Shown one piece after another: positions 51,821-61,083 of a stretch of 64,000 bases of DNA (positions are counted from its first letter, which is position 1; each line of letters starts with the position of its first letter). The position numbers and the translations under genes are program-made. This DNA comes from Alteromonas sp. BMJM2 (lineage in GTDB: Bacteria > Pseudomonadota > Gammaproteobacteria > Enterobacterales > Alteromonadaceae). The stretch lies in assembly GCF_027257845.1 (NCBI RefSeq), contig NZ_JAPVOT010000001.1, positions 434,001 to 498,000 of the forward strand, in the 5' to 3' direction. The notes under the pieces were generated by a model, which did not search any database, was not told the DNA's origin, and was given only the letters and a program-made list of their open reading frames with translations.

Positions 51821-53236
51821 ATGTTTGAGAATTTATCTGAACGCCTAGGCCAGACATTACGGAATGTAAGTGGCAAGGGGCGTCTTACAGAAGACAATAT
51901 TAAAGAGACATTGCGCGAAGTGCGCATGGCACTATTAGAAGCAGATGTGGCCCTGCCGGTAGTGAAATCTTTTGTTGCTCAAGTAAAAGAAAGAGCCGTC
52001 GGTACCGAGGTAAGTAAAAGCCTCAAGCCCGGTCAGGTTTTTATTAAGATTGTACAATCTGAACTTGAAGCTGTTATGGGGGAGGCGAATGAAAAGCTGA
52101 ACCTAGCCACCCAGCCTCCCGCCGTTATTTTAATGGCTGGTTTGCAAGGTGCTGGTAAAACTACTTCAGTTGGTAAGCTGGCGAAATTCCTCACCGAGCG
52201 CGAAAAGAAAAAAGTGATGGTGGTGAGTGCCGACGTTTATCGTCCTGCGGCAATCAAACAGCTCGAAATGCTAGCTAGCGAAGTGAATGTGGGCTTCCAC
52301 CAGTCGAGCATTCTTCAAAAGCCAATCGATATCGTAGAAAGTGCAATAGATGAAGCCAAGAAGGGCTTTTACGATGTACTCCTAGTGGATACTGCTGGTC
52401 GACTGCACGTCGATAGCGACATGATGAGTGAAATACAAGAACTGCATAGTTCTGTAAAACCCATCGAAACCCTGTTCGTTGTCGATGCGATGACCGGTCA
52501 AGATGCCGCTAATACGGCCAAAGCATTCAATGATGCCTTACCGCTCACAGGCGTTATTTTAACTAAGGCCGATGGTGATGCGCGAGGGGGTGCTGCGCTG
52601 TCTGTTCGCCATATTACCGGCAAACCAATCAAATTTATTGGTATGGGTGAAAAGGTTGATGCCTTAGAGCCATTCCACCCTGAGCGCATAGCATCTCGTA
52701 TTTTAGGTATGGGTGACGTACTTAGCTTAATTGAGGAAGTAGAGCGCAAGGTTGATAAGACCAAAGCTGAAAAGCTAGCTAAAAAAGTTCAGAAAGGAAA
52801 AGGCTTCGACCTAGCTGACTTTAAAGATCAGCTTGAACAGATGAAGAACATGGGCGGTATGATGGGAATGCTTGATAAGCTTCCTGGCATGGGCGGCATG
52901 TCTGAAAAAATTAAAGATCAAGCCAATGACAAACAGTTCAATCAGATGGAAGCCATCATTAACTCAATGACACCGGGGGAACGCGCTCGCCCTGATATCA
53001 TCAAAGGCTCCAGAAAACGCAGGATAGCCGCGGGCTCTGGAACGCAAATTCAAGACGTGAATCGCCTATTAAAGCAATTTACGCAAATGCAAAAGATGAT
53101 GAAAAAAATGTCAGGCGGTGGTATGAAGAAGATGATGCGCCAAATGAAAGGTATGGTCCCACCAGGTGGTGGCTTTGGTGGTCCGGGAGGACCAGGCGGT
53201 TTTGGCGGTGGTCCTGGCGGATTTCCACCACGATAA
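51821..53236 (+). CDS. ffh: Signal recognition particle protein Ffh
   Basis: Ffh, 471 residues. It is the GTPase that binds 4.5S RNA and delivers signal-sequence-bearing ribosomes to FtsY. The N domain begins MFENLSERLGQTL. The G domain has GLQGAGKTTSVGKLA (about residues 107-121), DTAGR and TKADGDARGGAALS. The M domain contains RILGMGDVLSLIE and the RNA-binding SRKRRIAAGSG with methionine-rich helices (MQKMMKKMSGGGMKKMMRQM). A glycine/phenylalanine-rich tail ends the protein. It is monocistronic, with a strong terminator. Confidence 0.98.
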   Translation: MFENLSERLGQTLRNVSGKGRLTEDNIKETLREVRMALLEADVALPVVKSFVAQVKERAVGTEVSKSLKPGQVFIKIVQSELEAVMGEANEKLNLATQPPAVILMAGLQGAGKTTSVGKLAKFLTEREKKKVMVVSADVYRPAAIKQLEMLASEVNVGFHQSSILQKPIDIVESAIDEAKKGFYDVLLVDTAGRLHVDSDMMSEIQELHSSVKPIETLFVVDAMTGQDAANTAKAFNDALPLTGVILTKADGDARGGAALSVRHITGKPIKFIGMGEKVDALEPFHPERIASRILGMGDVLSLIEEVERKVDKTKAEKLAKKVQKGKGFDLADFKDQLEQMKNMGGMMGMLDKLPGMGGMSEKIKDQANDKQFNQMEAIINSMTPGERARPDIIKGSRKRRIAAGSGTQIQDVNRLLKQFTQMQKMMKKMSGGGMKKMMRQMKGMVPPGGGFGGPGGPGGFGGGPGGFPPR

Positions 53237-53260
53237 CGGCTTACGCGTTTGATGAATTAC

Positions 53261-53295
53261 AAAACCTCAATAATGGCCAATTATTGAGGTTTTTT
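53261..53295 (+). terminator. Terminator of ffh
   Basis: AAAACCTCAATAA pairs with TTATTGAGGTTTT around a 7-base loop and ends in T6, 25 bases after the ffh stop codon and just before the SMC operon. Confidence 0.9.
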
Positions 53296-53320
53296 ACTAT
53301 AAAACTGAAACAGGAATTCT

Positions 53321-56300
53321 ATGGCAGGCTTAAAACGAATTATTCTTATCGACACGCATCTACCGGGTGTCGTTGAACTCAAGCTTGATGGACACACAAA
53401 TATTTGTGGTACCAATGCGTCAGGTAAAACAACGCTTCAACGACTTATTCCCGTGTTTTATGGCGAATATCCAAGCCGTGTTGTACCTGCGACAAGAGAC
53501 AGCTTCGAGCGCTGGTACCTGCCTCGCCTTTCTAGTTTTATTATTTACGAATACGCCCGTGCAGACGGAGATTTATGCCAAGCGGTGTTAAGTTCAAATG
53601 GCACCGGAGTGAACTATCGTCTCATCGGTAAGCCCTTTGAAATCAGTGACTATCTGATTGAACAAAAGAGCGGCAAACACGCCAGTGTCAGTAGTGCTGA
53701 GCTAGCGCGTGCGATGAAGCGCAACAACGTTATGGTAACGAGTTTACTCAACACCAAAGACTTCCGCGCAATTATCCAAAATGACCATGGCGTGCTAAAT
53801 CAAAGTAATACTGCACGAGAAGTACTCGGCTACGCCAAGCTGTTTAGTTTGTGCGAGTCATCTAAGCACATGCGTCATATCGAAAAACTCGCTAAAGCGG
53901 TGCATTCTAAAGAAGGCAAGATGGAAACGATCAAAGCAATGATCGCAGCCATATTAGAAGAAGACGGCGTAACCCCGCCAACGTCAGGTCTAAGTCGCAA
54001 TCGTGTAGATGACTGGATTAAAGAGTGCCACCTTATTAAGCAGTTCGATAAAATAAGGCCAGAGTTTTCCAGGCTTGAGCAAGCGGACATGGCGCTTAGT
54101 AGCACCGAACTACAGCTGGCAACCCTGAAACATACTTTTGAATTGGATAAGACTTACCTGTCAGCTCGCGTGGAAACCACGAAAAACGAGCTTGATGAAA
54201 ATAACTTTCAGCGCAAGCAAACCGACAGCGAGTGGGGCGATAACCGGGATCACCTCAATCAAGTCATATCTTCTGCACGTGCTGACGTGGAAAAGTATAC
54301 GATTGAGCTTGAAAATGTTGAAGGCGAATTTGATAAGTGGCAAGAAGAAGACATTGAGCAACTCAAAGAAGATGTGGGTAATTTACCTCAGTGGTATAGC
54401 AAAAAAGAGCTGAGTGTAAGTCGTTACGCACTACTTACAGAAAAGCATCAAGATATAGAATCAGCATACAATAAGCGATTGGCCGAACTCGGTGAATCGC
54501 TATCAGCCACGCTCGATGAACTCTCTCTTGCTAGGCAAGAAGCTGCAGAGCATAAGTCTTCGCAACAGCAAAGTGAGCGTGAGGCATTGGCAAACATTCG
54601 CGATGACTACAGCGAACAATTAAACAGGCTAAATAGTGAGTATCTAAACAACGTTAATGAGCTCAAAGTACATGAAGCAGAGTTAAAAGCGTCATTGAGT
54701 AACGCAGGGTATAACGAGTTTGAGCAATCTCAGCTTGATATTTTAGATGCTGCGATAAAAGAAGCGTCGATTAATGAAGACACCGCTCGAGCAGAACTTC
54801 GACAGTCGCAGCAGGTTCATTCTAAAGCGTGTGAGGAACGTAAAACCTGTTCACAAGCATTAGATAAAGCCCGGACATCTTTTCAACAGGAAGAGAAGTC
54901 GGTTAATAAAATCAACGGTTTGCTGTATCCAGGTGAAGGCTCTTTACTTGAGTATCTAAGAGCTAATGTGGACGATTGGGAAATTTCATTAGGCAAAGTA
55001 ATTCGCCCTGAACTATTGGACCGCACTGACTTGGCTCCCGCTATGGAGGAGCAGGTTGATACATTCATGGGAATGAAATTAGCCTTACATGAGCTAGATA
55101 CGCCGGATTATGCCTCCACCGAGCAAGCGTTAAAGCAGCAACTTAAAGATGCTGAAATTCGCCAGACAGCTTCACTGGCTGCACAAAATGAATGTGAGCA
55201 ACGATTGGCCAAGGCCAATGAGGATGTGCGCAATACTGAGCTATCACTTACGCAAAAAGACAATGTAGTTAAAAGTGCTGAAGCTAGCCGTAAGCGTGCA
55301 CAACAAGACAGAGATACGGTGCTTAGCGAGTATCAGCAAGCCTTATCAGAGAGAAAGCAAAAGGCGAAAGCAAAACTTGACGCCAATCAACAAAGCCAGA
55401 AGCAAGCTAAAGCTCAGTTTGAAGAAAGCCGGGATGAAATTAACGATCAGCAAAGAGAAGCTGAGACGGAACATAAGTTTCATTGGCAACAGCTTATTTC
55501 AGATACAGATGCTCGATTATCTCAACTAGACAGCGACATGCGGAAGGCGAGAGAGAGCGCGGCTCAAGACCGTAAAGATATGCAGTACTGGTTGGAAAGT
55601 GAACTGAGCAATCGCGGCGTAGATGTAGACGAAATTGGCCAGCTTAAAAAGCTGATTAATCAGTTAAAAGACGATATTGCGCGTACAGAAACTCACCGTC
55701 ACAAAGTCTCAGACTACGAGCGCTGGTATACCAATGTGTTCACCAAGCAAAAAGTGGTGTGGCAAGAAGGGTTGTCTAAAGCACGTAAAGCGCTTGGCGA
55801 GTCTGAACGCAGCCTCGCGAGCAAGCAAAGTGCGTACAAAACAAAAAGAGAGCAGCTTAAAGAGCAGCACACACAGCTAGAAAGCACGCTTAAAACCACC
55901 ACCGAGCACCTAGAGCAAGTTAAAAACTTGAGCAAGTCGTTGGCTAAGCTCACGCTGCAAGCTAGCGACGATACTGCTGAGATTAAGCACGACGAAGTGA
56001 GTATTGGCCAGCGCATATCAGAAGTGCAAAGTCAGCTGCAAGAGCGTGACAATCTACTTAGTGATATTCGCGCTTATGTAGAACGATTTGACCAGCTTAT
56101 TGCGGCGCAGGCCGGCACAGGGCTCTCTGACACGTGGGAACGCGCAAGAGAAGAGTGCGCCACGATTAACGCGCATGGCGTGAAAAGTTTTGATCATCGA
56201 CGCATGGTGTCTCATCTATCGCAGCTACTTAACGTTATCGTGCCTCAAAAGCTGCAAGGGCTCAGAGAGCAGGGCCGGATCTTTGGCGCCGATTTATCTC

Positions 56301-57019
56301 AGTACTACTTTGTGTTGGCAGATATCGATAAGCGCATCGTGTCTCAAAGTCGTCGAATTACCCAAGAAGTGGATGGAGAGCTGTTCCTCGATGGCGTGTC
56401 AGACTCCGCCGTTAAAATCCGTTCTCGTATCAGTGAACTTGAATTCTGGCCAGAGCTTGAGCAATTCAGAAAGCATTATGAATTCTGGATGGAAGAAGGG
56501 GCAAATGAACTGCCTGAAGAAGAGTATGGCCAAAGCATGCGCAGGGTTCTTGATATTTTAGGGCGAGCCGCACTGTCTGGCGGTATCAGCAAATTACTCG
56601 ATATTGAGCTGCATTTGCGGGAAGGAAATAGCGACCTAGTTATTCGCACCGACCGCCAGCTTAATGAGTCGTCCAGTCACGGAATGGCTTACCTTATTTT
56701 ATGTAAGTTCTTATTGGCATTTACTCGTTTATTGCGTCAAGACGCGGGTGCAACCGTACATTGGCCAATCGATGAGCTGGGCACGCTGCACCAAAGCAAC
56801 GTGAAAAAGATATTTGATGCGTGTCAGAACAACAATATCAGTGTAGTGGGCGCATTCCCTAATCCAGAGTCAGAAGTACTCACGCTATTTGAGAACCGAT
56901 ACCTTATCGATAAAGTGACACGCCAGTTACAAGTGGTTCAACCAAAAGCGAGCAGCATAGCCGCGCGTATAAAAGCCAAAAAGCACAGTGATGCAGTAAC
57001 ACAGGAGCCGTCGTTATGA
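53321..57019 (+). CDS. SMC-like ATPase (MksB/JetC type)
   Basis: 1232 residues. The N-terminal head has Walker A GTNASGKT (residues 30-37) within HTNICGTNASGKTTLQRL. Residues about 250-1000 are long coiled coils, rich in Gln, Glu, Lys and Ala, with a break in the middle where a hinge would be. The C-terminal head has a signature-like NESSSHGMAYLILCKFLLAF and Walker B VHWPIDELGTLHQSN. This is the architecture of MukB/MksB condensin ATPases. It is the first gene of a three-gene overlapping operon with winged-helix MksE- and MksF-like partners. Roles may be chromosome compaction or defence against plasmids. AGGAA lies before the ATG. Subtype is inferred from context and length. Confidence 0.8.
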   Translation: MAGLKRIILIDTHLPGVVELKLDGHTNICGTNASGKTTLQRLIPVFYGEYPSRVVPATRDSFERWYLPRLSSFIIYEYARADGDLCQAVLSSNGTGVNYRLIGKPFEISDYLIEQKSGKHASVSSAELARAMKRNNVMVTSLLNTKDFRAIIQNDHGVLNQSNTAREVLGYAKLFSLCESSKHMRHIEKLAKAVHSKEGKMETIKAMIAAILEEDGVTPPTSGLSRNRVDDWIKECHLIKQFDKIRPEFSRLEQADMALSSTELQLATLKHTFELDKTYLSARVETTKNELDENNFQRKQTDSEWGDNRDHLNQVISSARADVEKYTIELENVEGEFDKWQEEDIEQLKEDVGNLPQWYSKKELSVSRYALLTEKHQDIESAYNKRLAELGESLSATLDELSLARQEAAEHKSSQQQSEREALANIRDDYSEQLNRLNSEYLNNVNELKVHEAELKASLSNAGYNEFEQSQLDILDAAIKEASINEDTARAELRQSQQVHSKACEERKTCSQALDKARTSFQQEEKSVNKINGLLYPGEGSLLEYLRANVDDWEISLGKVIRPELLDRTDLAPAMEEQVDTFMGMKLALHELDTPDYASTEQALKQQLKDAEIRQTASLAAQNECEQRLAKANEDVRNTELSLTQKDNVVKSAEASRKRAQQDRDTVLSEYQQALSERKQKAKAKLDANQQSQKQAKAQFEESRDEINDQQREAETEHKFHWQQLISDTDARLSQLDSDMRKARESAAQDRKDMQYWLESELSNRGVDVDEIGQLKKLINQLKDDIARTETHRHKVSDYERWYTNVFTKQKVVWQEGLSKARKALGESERSLASKQSAYKTKREQLKEQHTQLESTLKTTTEHLEQVKNLSKSLAKLTLQASDDTAEIKHDEVSIGQRISEVQSQLQERDNLLSDIRAYVERFDQLIAAQAGTGLSDTWERAREECATINAHGVKSFDHRRMVSHLSQLLNVIVPQKLQGLREQGRIFGADLSQYYFVLADIDKRIVSQSRRITQEVDGELFLDGVSDSAVKIRSRISELEFWPELEQFRKHYEFWMEEGANELPEEEYGQSMRRVLDILGRAALSGGISKLLDIELHLREGNSDLVIRTDRQLNESSSHGMAYLILCKFLLAFTRLLRQDAGATVHWPIDELGTLHQSNVKKIFDACQNNNISVVGAFPNPESEVLTLFENRYLIDKVTRQLQVVQPKASSIAARIKAKKHSDAVTQEPSL

Positions 57020-57651
57020 TGACAGAACAAGGACGCGTGTTAAGCGCTTTGTTGCAAGGGGCCTTTATTTGCCAAGTTACCGACGAGGAAGCATGGCGAT
57101 TTCTTAAAAGTCGAGACAACGCGGCAAAGTTAGAGCCGCATTTATCGCTGCTCAATCGCACTCTTTCTACGACAGCAGAAGGCGAAGTGTTTTTTGCCAG
57201 CTATTCCACTATTGGTGAGCAAGAGCGCAAAGTGCTTACGCAGCAGTTCCAAGATACGGCGTCTAATTTAGTGCCTCTTATCGAGTGGTTGTTATTAGTT
57301 CAGCAGGCCAATGAATCTGATATGCCCATTACTATGGGCAGCGCTATTCGACTTAACGAATTGCAAGGTAGCATTGAAGATACGCCCGCCTACGGCGAGC
57401 AATTAGAGAAGATATCTCGTTACCGAATGTTTGGCTCTACCAGCGTTAACGTGGACGGCCAGCTTAAGCAGGTGTTTAAGCGCCTCACTGAGCTAGGCTA
57501 TTTAATTAAGCCAAACCCAGATAAGCAAATTTATTTGGGAACCGGCAAGATTGAACACCTTTATGAAACTTTACGCTTTATTGATGAAACTGAAGCATTG
57601 AGCCTGTCTGAGCAAGCGGAGGCTGCGGTATCTCAAGGTAACCTGATATGA
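57016..57651 (+). CDS. MksE/JetB-like condensin accessory protein
   Basis: 211 residues. A winged-helix-type C-terminal part is visible (LKQVFKRLTELGYLIKPN and then GKIEHLYETLRFI), preceded by a helical region. DUF4194/MksE proteins of about this size bind the kleisin MksF in MukBEF-like complexes. It starts within the stop of the SMC gene (ATGATG overlap, 4 bases) and overlaps the next gene by 4 bases (ATGA), so all three are translated together. Assignment rests mostly on operon position and size. Confidence 0.6.
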   Translation: MMTEQGRVLSALLQGAFICQVTDEEAWRFLKSRDNAAKLEPHLSLLNRTLSTTAEGEVFFASYSTIGEQERKVLTQQFQDTASNLVPLIEWLLLVQQANESDMPITMGSAIRLNELQGSIEDTPAYGEQLEKISRYRMFGSTSVNVDGQLKQVFKRLTELGYLIKPNPDKQIYLGTGKIEHLYETLRFIDETEALSLSEQAEAAVSQGNLI

Positions 57652-58865
57652 GCCAGGTATTACTTCAAGCCGGAACTAAGTTGCTTAATGCACTAGGTCG
57701 CCACAGCGACCTTATTATGAAAGCGTATATTAACGGTTCTGTAAAAGAGCGTGATCACAGCAGCAAAGTACTTGAGCAACTCGTCCAGCTTGGCGTGCTG
57801 TGGCGTCCAGAAGCGCAAAGTGAACTGCGATTGAAAAGTGCTGTACGCACTCTTTTAGAGGGCAGTTTACAAGACGAGAGAAACCGTACGATAAATGCCA
57901 ACGTTGGGGCATCACTCGCGAGTTTAAAAACGCTGACTGAACACTATAAAGAAGCACTCCATTACAATAAATTCAACGAAGCTGCCGCGCACATGAGCGA
58001 CCTGACAGAGCACGTTTATCAGCTGTCGGAAACGCTGAGTAATAGTGTAAGGGTAATGTTTAGTCGAATTAATAATGAGTTTGGCTACGTGTCTTCTGTA
58101 GACGCGAAAATTCGAGAGAATGAGTTAGCACAACAACAAGTTACCGACTTACTTGCGCAACTTGAATGTTTCCGATTTGATGAGTTGAGTGAGATTGCTG
58201 GCTCAAATCGTGAGCTCAGGCATTTGCTGGTGGTATCGCTACAGCAGCGATTTTCGAAAGCAGCCCAAGAACTCTCGGTTGTGCAGGCACGACTTCTTGA
58301 TTTACTGGGCCGATTTAGAGAATTTCAAGGCCGAACCCGGCTTCTTAAAGGCTTTCTGTTGCATATGGAGCAGCAGCCCGATTTCGCTCCAGGCAATTAC
58401 GCAAACCTGACCAACGTTCCGGTGTTATTCAATCACAGTGCTGCCACAATTTCGCAGGCGGCCGCTGACGTAAACAACGTGGAGCATGAGAGTGATTACC
58501 ATGACATGGTGGCAACGCTTACGCATATCCACAAAAAACGCGGAACGCAAGATGACGGTAAGCCCGCCGATATTGATGTTACCGAACAAGCTACCCTATC
58601 TCTTGAGAAAGAGCCTTTGCAAAAAGCCGTTGAAGCTTATTTTTGTGACGTTATTGACTCTGGGCAAGCAAAGACAGCCTTAGATTATTACGAGCAGCAG
58701 CAGCTCGAGTTCGACCCTGAAGTATGGCTTTACCAAGTGATTGGTGGTTATCAGGCGTTAGATGATGAAGAGAAGCAGTTTTTTGCTTTAGAGCCTCACG
58801 GCATGAACGATAAGATTTACACCGGTAATTTTTATATTAGTGATATCACATTAGGCTTGCGCTAA
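57648..58865 (+). CDS. MksF/JetA-like kleisin subunit
   Basis: 405 residues. The N-terminal winged-helix-like segment is SSKVLEQLVQLGVLWRPEAQ. A long helical middle follows (KFNEAAAHMSDLTEHVYQLS, LRHLLVVSLQQRFSKAA), then an acidic stretch and a C-terminal domain (EQQQLEFDPEVWLYQVIGGY) that could be the second kleisin winged helix. MksF kleisins are about this size. It is the last gene of the operon. There is no JetD (TOPRIM nuclease) gene after it; the next gene is TerB-like and 266 bases away. Confidence 0.6.
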   Translation: MSQVLLQAGTKLLNALGRHSDLIMKAYINGSVKERDHSSKVLEQLVQLGVLWRPEAQSELRLKSAVRTLLEGSLQDERNRTINANVGASLASLKTLTEHYKEALHYNKFNEAAAHMSDLTEHVYQLSETLSNSVRVMFSRINNEFGYVSSVDAKIRENELAQQQVTDLLAQLECFRFDELSEIAGSNRELRHLLVVSLQQRFSKAAQELSVVQARLLDLLGRFREFQGRTRLLKGFLLHMEQQPDFAPGNYANLTNVPVLFNHSAATISQAAADVNNVEHESDYHDMVATLTHIHKKRGTQDDGKPADIDVTEQATLSLEKEPLQKAVEAYFCDVIDSGQAKTALDYYEQQQLEFDPEVWLYQVIGGYQALDDEEKQFFALEPHGMNDKIYTGNFYISDITLGLR

Positions 58866-59034
58866 ACCCTAAAAATATTTGATGGCAAGCGCTTGATATT
58901 ACTCAGTGGCGTCTCTATTTTAAAAAAATATTTACAAAAAGTTCACGTAGTGAGCTATATAATTTAAGTAGACGTAATCATGCTGTCATCACAGTGTTGT
59001 AGCTTTATTCACAGTGATAGCAGCGCTTACGTTG

Positions 59035-59055
59035 ACTTGGTCAGTGTGACCAAGT
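59035..59055. repeat. 9-bp inverted repeat upstream of terB-like gene
   Basis: ACTTGGTCA-GTG-TGACCAAGT is a perfect inverted repeat with a 3-base centre. Just upstream lies an imperfect pair, CTGTCATCACAGTG and CACAGTGATAGCAG (about 58983-59022). They may be operator sites or leader hairpins. Confidence 0.6.
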
Positions 59056-59131
59056 GATGTTCTAAATTATATTTCTACAGGATGTAGAATCGTTGTGGTG
59101 CTGGTGCGTACAGTACGAAGAGGAAGATGTT

Positions 59132-59524
59132 ATGCAATTATCAGAGCAACAAAGTTTTAACCAAGCCCTTATCCAACTTTCTGTTTTGCTCTATCAAGTA
59201 GATGGTGTGGTGACATTATCAGAGCAAGATTACCTCAGTGACATTGTGGATTCACTTTCTTGGGAGAGCCCAATTTGTCCAGAAGCTTTTCTCAATGACA
59301 CGATATATCAAACTCGTAAAGCCATAGATACGGGAGACGCAGTCTCTTATATGCGCAGTTTAAAAAATGCGCTTTCCTTTGACGCTGATAAAACTCTTGA
59401 GGTGGCAATGGCCATAACAGGTGTTGATGGCGAGCGAAGTGAAGCTGAAACCGAGCTTCTCTCACTGCTTACGCACAAAGTGCTCGCAAAAGCCCTTGTC
59501 TCGGGTAATGAGACTGTTCAGTAG
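59132..59524 (+). CDS. TerB-like protein
   Basis: A 130-residue, mostly helical acidic protein. The segment FNQALIQLSVLLYQVDGVVTL followed later by VAMAITGVDGERSEAETELL repeats the acidic VDG pattern of TerB-fold (tellurite resistance, DjlA-like) domains, whose function is poorly known. ATG 59132 has AGAGGAAG upstream; the frame is open back to 59093. It is preceded by two hairpins and followed by a short hairpin at 59546-59576. Confidence 0.65.
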   Translation: MQLSEQQSFNQALIQLSVLLYQVDGVVTLSEQDYLSDIVDSLSWESPICPEAFLNDTIYQTRKAIDTGDAVSYMRSLKNALSFDADKTLEVAMAITGVDGERSEAETELLSLLTHKVLAKALVSGNETVQ

Positions 59525-59545
59525 AAGTAAAACTATGCATAAATC

Positions 59546-59576
59546 GTATCGCTGTGTATTAAAGGCACAGCGGTAC
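59546..59576 (+). terminator. Hairpin after terB-like gene
   Basis: GTATCGCTGTG and CACAGCGGTAC form an 11-bp stem, with one T-G pair, around a 9-base loop. No T tract follows, so it may be a partial terminator between the TerB-like gene and the hydrolase gene. Confidence 0.4.
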
Positions 59577-59622
59577 AACAACTCCTTCTTTTGTGGTGCT
59601 TATGCCTCAACGTGTTAGCGAA

Positions 59623-60873
59623 ATGAAAATAGGGCATAGCCTATCAGCATTGGTTCTGTTTGTGCTGCTTACGAGCTGCCACTCCTTTGACGAGGCTAAA
59701 ATTGACCCCAGCTTTAATGCCAGTGACCAACCGTTCCCCATCAAGGTTGCTCCTTTTGATAATTATAAAGAGCAAGTCTTTAACTATTTGAGCGCCAATC
59801 GCAGCTTTGTTGGAACAGATAAAGGCGCTGAAATTGCGATGAATATGCCGTTTGAGTGCGGCACTTCAGTTAATGATAAAGGCCTGTTTCTCGTACATGG
59901 TTTAGGCGACTCGCCGTATTTTTTTAGAGAGCTAGCCGCCACCCTATGTGAAAAAGGGGTGAGAGTGCGCGTGATGCTATTACCTGGGCATGGTTCAAAA
60001 CCTGGCGACATGCTTTCGGTAAGTTACGCGCAATGGCAAGCAGAAACTGATTTTCAGCTTGAGCAGTTTGCCTCTACGGTTGAGCAGCTTTATGTGGGTG
60101 GATTTTCAACAGGGGCTAACCTCACCACTATTAGCGCCTTTGATAGAAATGATATTAATGGGATGATTCACTTTTCCCCAGCGTTTAAATCTCGTTTTTT
60201 CGTATCTAAACTAGCTCCTTATATTGATACGCTTTACCCTTGGCCGAATGTAGTGAAGGAAGACAATCCAAGTCGCTACAATTCTACCGCCATGCCAGGG
60301 TTCGCTGCCTATCAAGAAAGCGTAAACGCACTTGCGCGCCGATTTGATGGCCGCGATGGGGAAACAACATCATTAGACGTCCCCGTATTAATGGTTGTGG
60401 CAGAAAAAGACAGTGTTGTAGATACACAACATGTTGGCCAACGCTTTAAAGAAAACTTTACCAATGATAGAAAGTGTCTACTTTGGCAGGGCGAGGAAGC
60501 CCCAGACGTTTTTGTCGATAATCCATCGATGTCCGGGCAGCTGCTTATGCAGTCTATGCGTCTGCCAGAGAAGCGTATAAGCGCTGCTTCACATATGAGT
60601 TCGTTGTTTTCAGATAGAAACTCGCTGTACGGCACGCAAAGCACATTTAGAATTTGTGATAACGGCCAAGGGAGTGAATCAGAAGCGCTCTGTAAAGAAG
60701 GTAAAGAAGGCAAAAAAGGTAAAGACGTATGGTATGGACCTTGGGGTTATGAAGATGACGATGCCAACCGTGTTTACGCTAGGCTTACCTACAACCCTTA
60801 CTTTGATGCGATGATAGATAGCATAGTGGCATTTACCAGCGACGTGTCTGCTGGCGATTTTTGCAGCCTTTAG
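59623..60873 (+). CDS. Alpha/beta hydrolase lipoprotein
   Basis: About 416 residues. MKIGHSLSALVLFVLLTSC is a lipoprotein signal with its Cys at 19. The hydrolase domain has FLVHGLGDSPYFFRELA (oxyanion region), the nucleophile elbow VGGFSTGANLTT (GxSxG), VVAEKDSVVD (likely acid) and ASHMSSLFSD (possible His). It may act on esters or lipids at the outer membrane. ATG 59623 fits the lipoprotein signal; the frame is open to 59593 but no start there has a clear ribosome site. The C-terminal part has a Lys/Gly-rich insert (KEGKEGKKGKD). Confidence 0.8.
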   Translation: MKIGHSLSALVLFVLLTSCHSFDEAKIDPSFNASDQPFPIKVAPFDNYKEQVFNYLSANRSFVGTDKGAEIAMNMPFECGTSVNDKGLFLVHGLGDSPYFFRELAATLCEKGVRVRVMLLPGHGSKPGDMLSVSYAQWQAETDFQLEQFASTVEQLYVGGFSTGANLTTISAFDRNDINGMIHFSPAFKSRFFVSKLAPYIDTLYPWPNVVKEDNPSRYNSTAMPGFAAYQESVNALARRFDGRDGETTSLDVPVLMVVAEKDSVVDTQHVGQRFKENFTNDRKCLLWQGEEAPDVFVDNPSMSGQLLMQSMRLPEKRISAASHMSSLFSDRNSLYGTQSTFRICDNGQGSESEALCKEGKEGKKGKDVWYGPWGYEDDDANRVYARLTYNPYFDAMIDSIVAFTSDVSAGDFCSL

Positions 60874-61012
60874 TACTCAGTGCTAGCACACGGTAGCTAG
60901 AATATACGTTAATGTATTAGTAGGTGTATTAGCTAATGTATCCGCTAACATAGCGGTGAATATATAGGCCAGTGGGTCAGCCGATATTCGCTTAAGTAAA
61001 ACCTATGAATGC

Positions 61013-61043
61013 AAAAAGGCCGTTCTTCAAGAACGGCCTTTCA
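61013..61043. terminator. Bidirectional terminator
   Basis: AAAGGCCGTTC-TTCAA-GAACGGCCTTT is an 11-bp perfect stem between the convergent hydrolase and RND pump genes, with short A and T runs on either side. Confidence 0.85.
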
Positions 61044-61083
61044 ATTAGCTAAGCTTTATTTGCTGTTTTTACGCTATTGGCAC

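Noticed and set aside
53321..58865. Complete Wadjet (JetABCD) defence system
   Set aside because: There is no gene resembling JetD after or before the three SMC-operon genes. The neighbours are ffh and a TerB-like gene.
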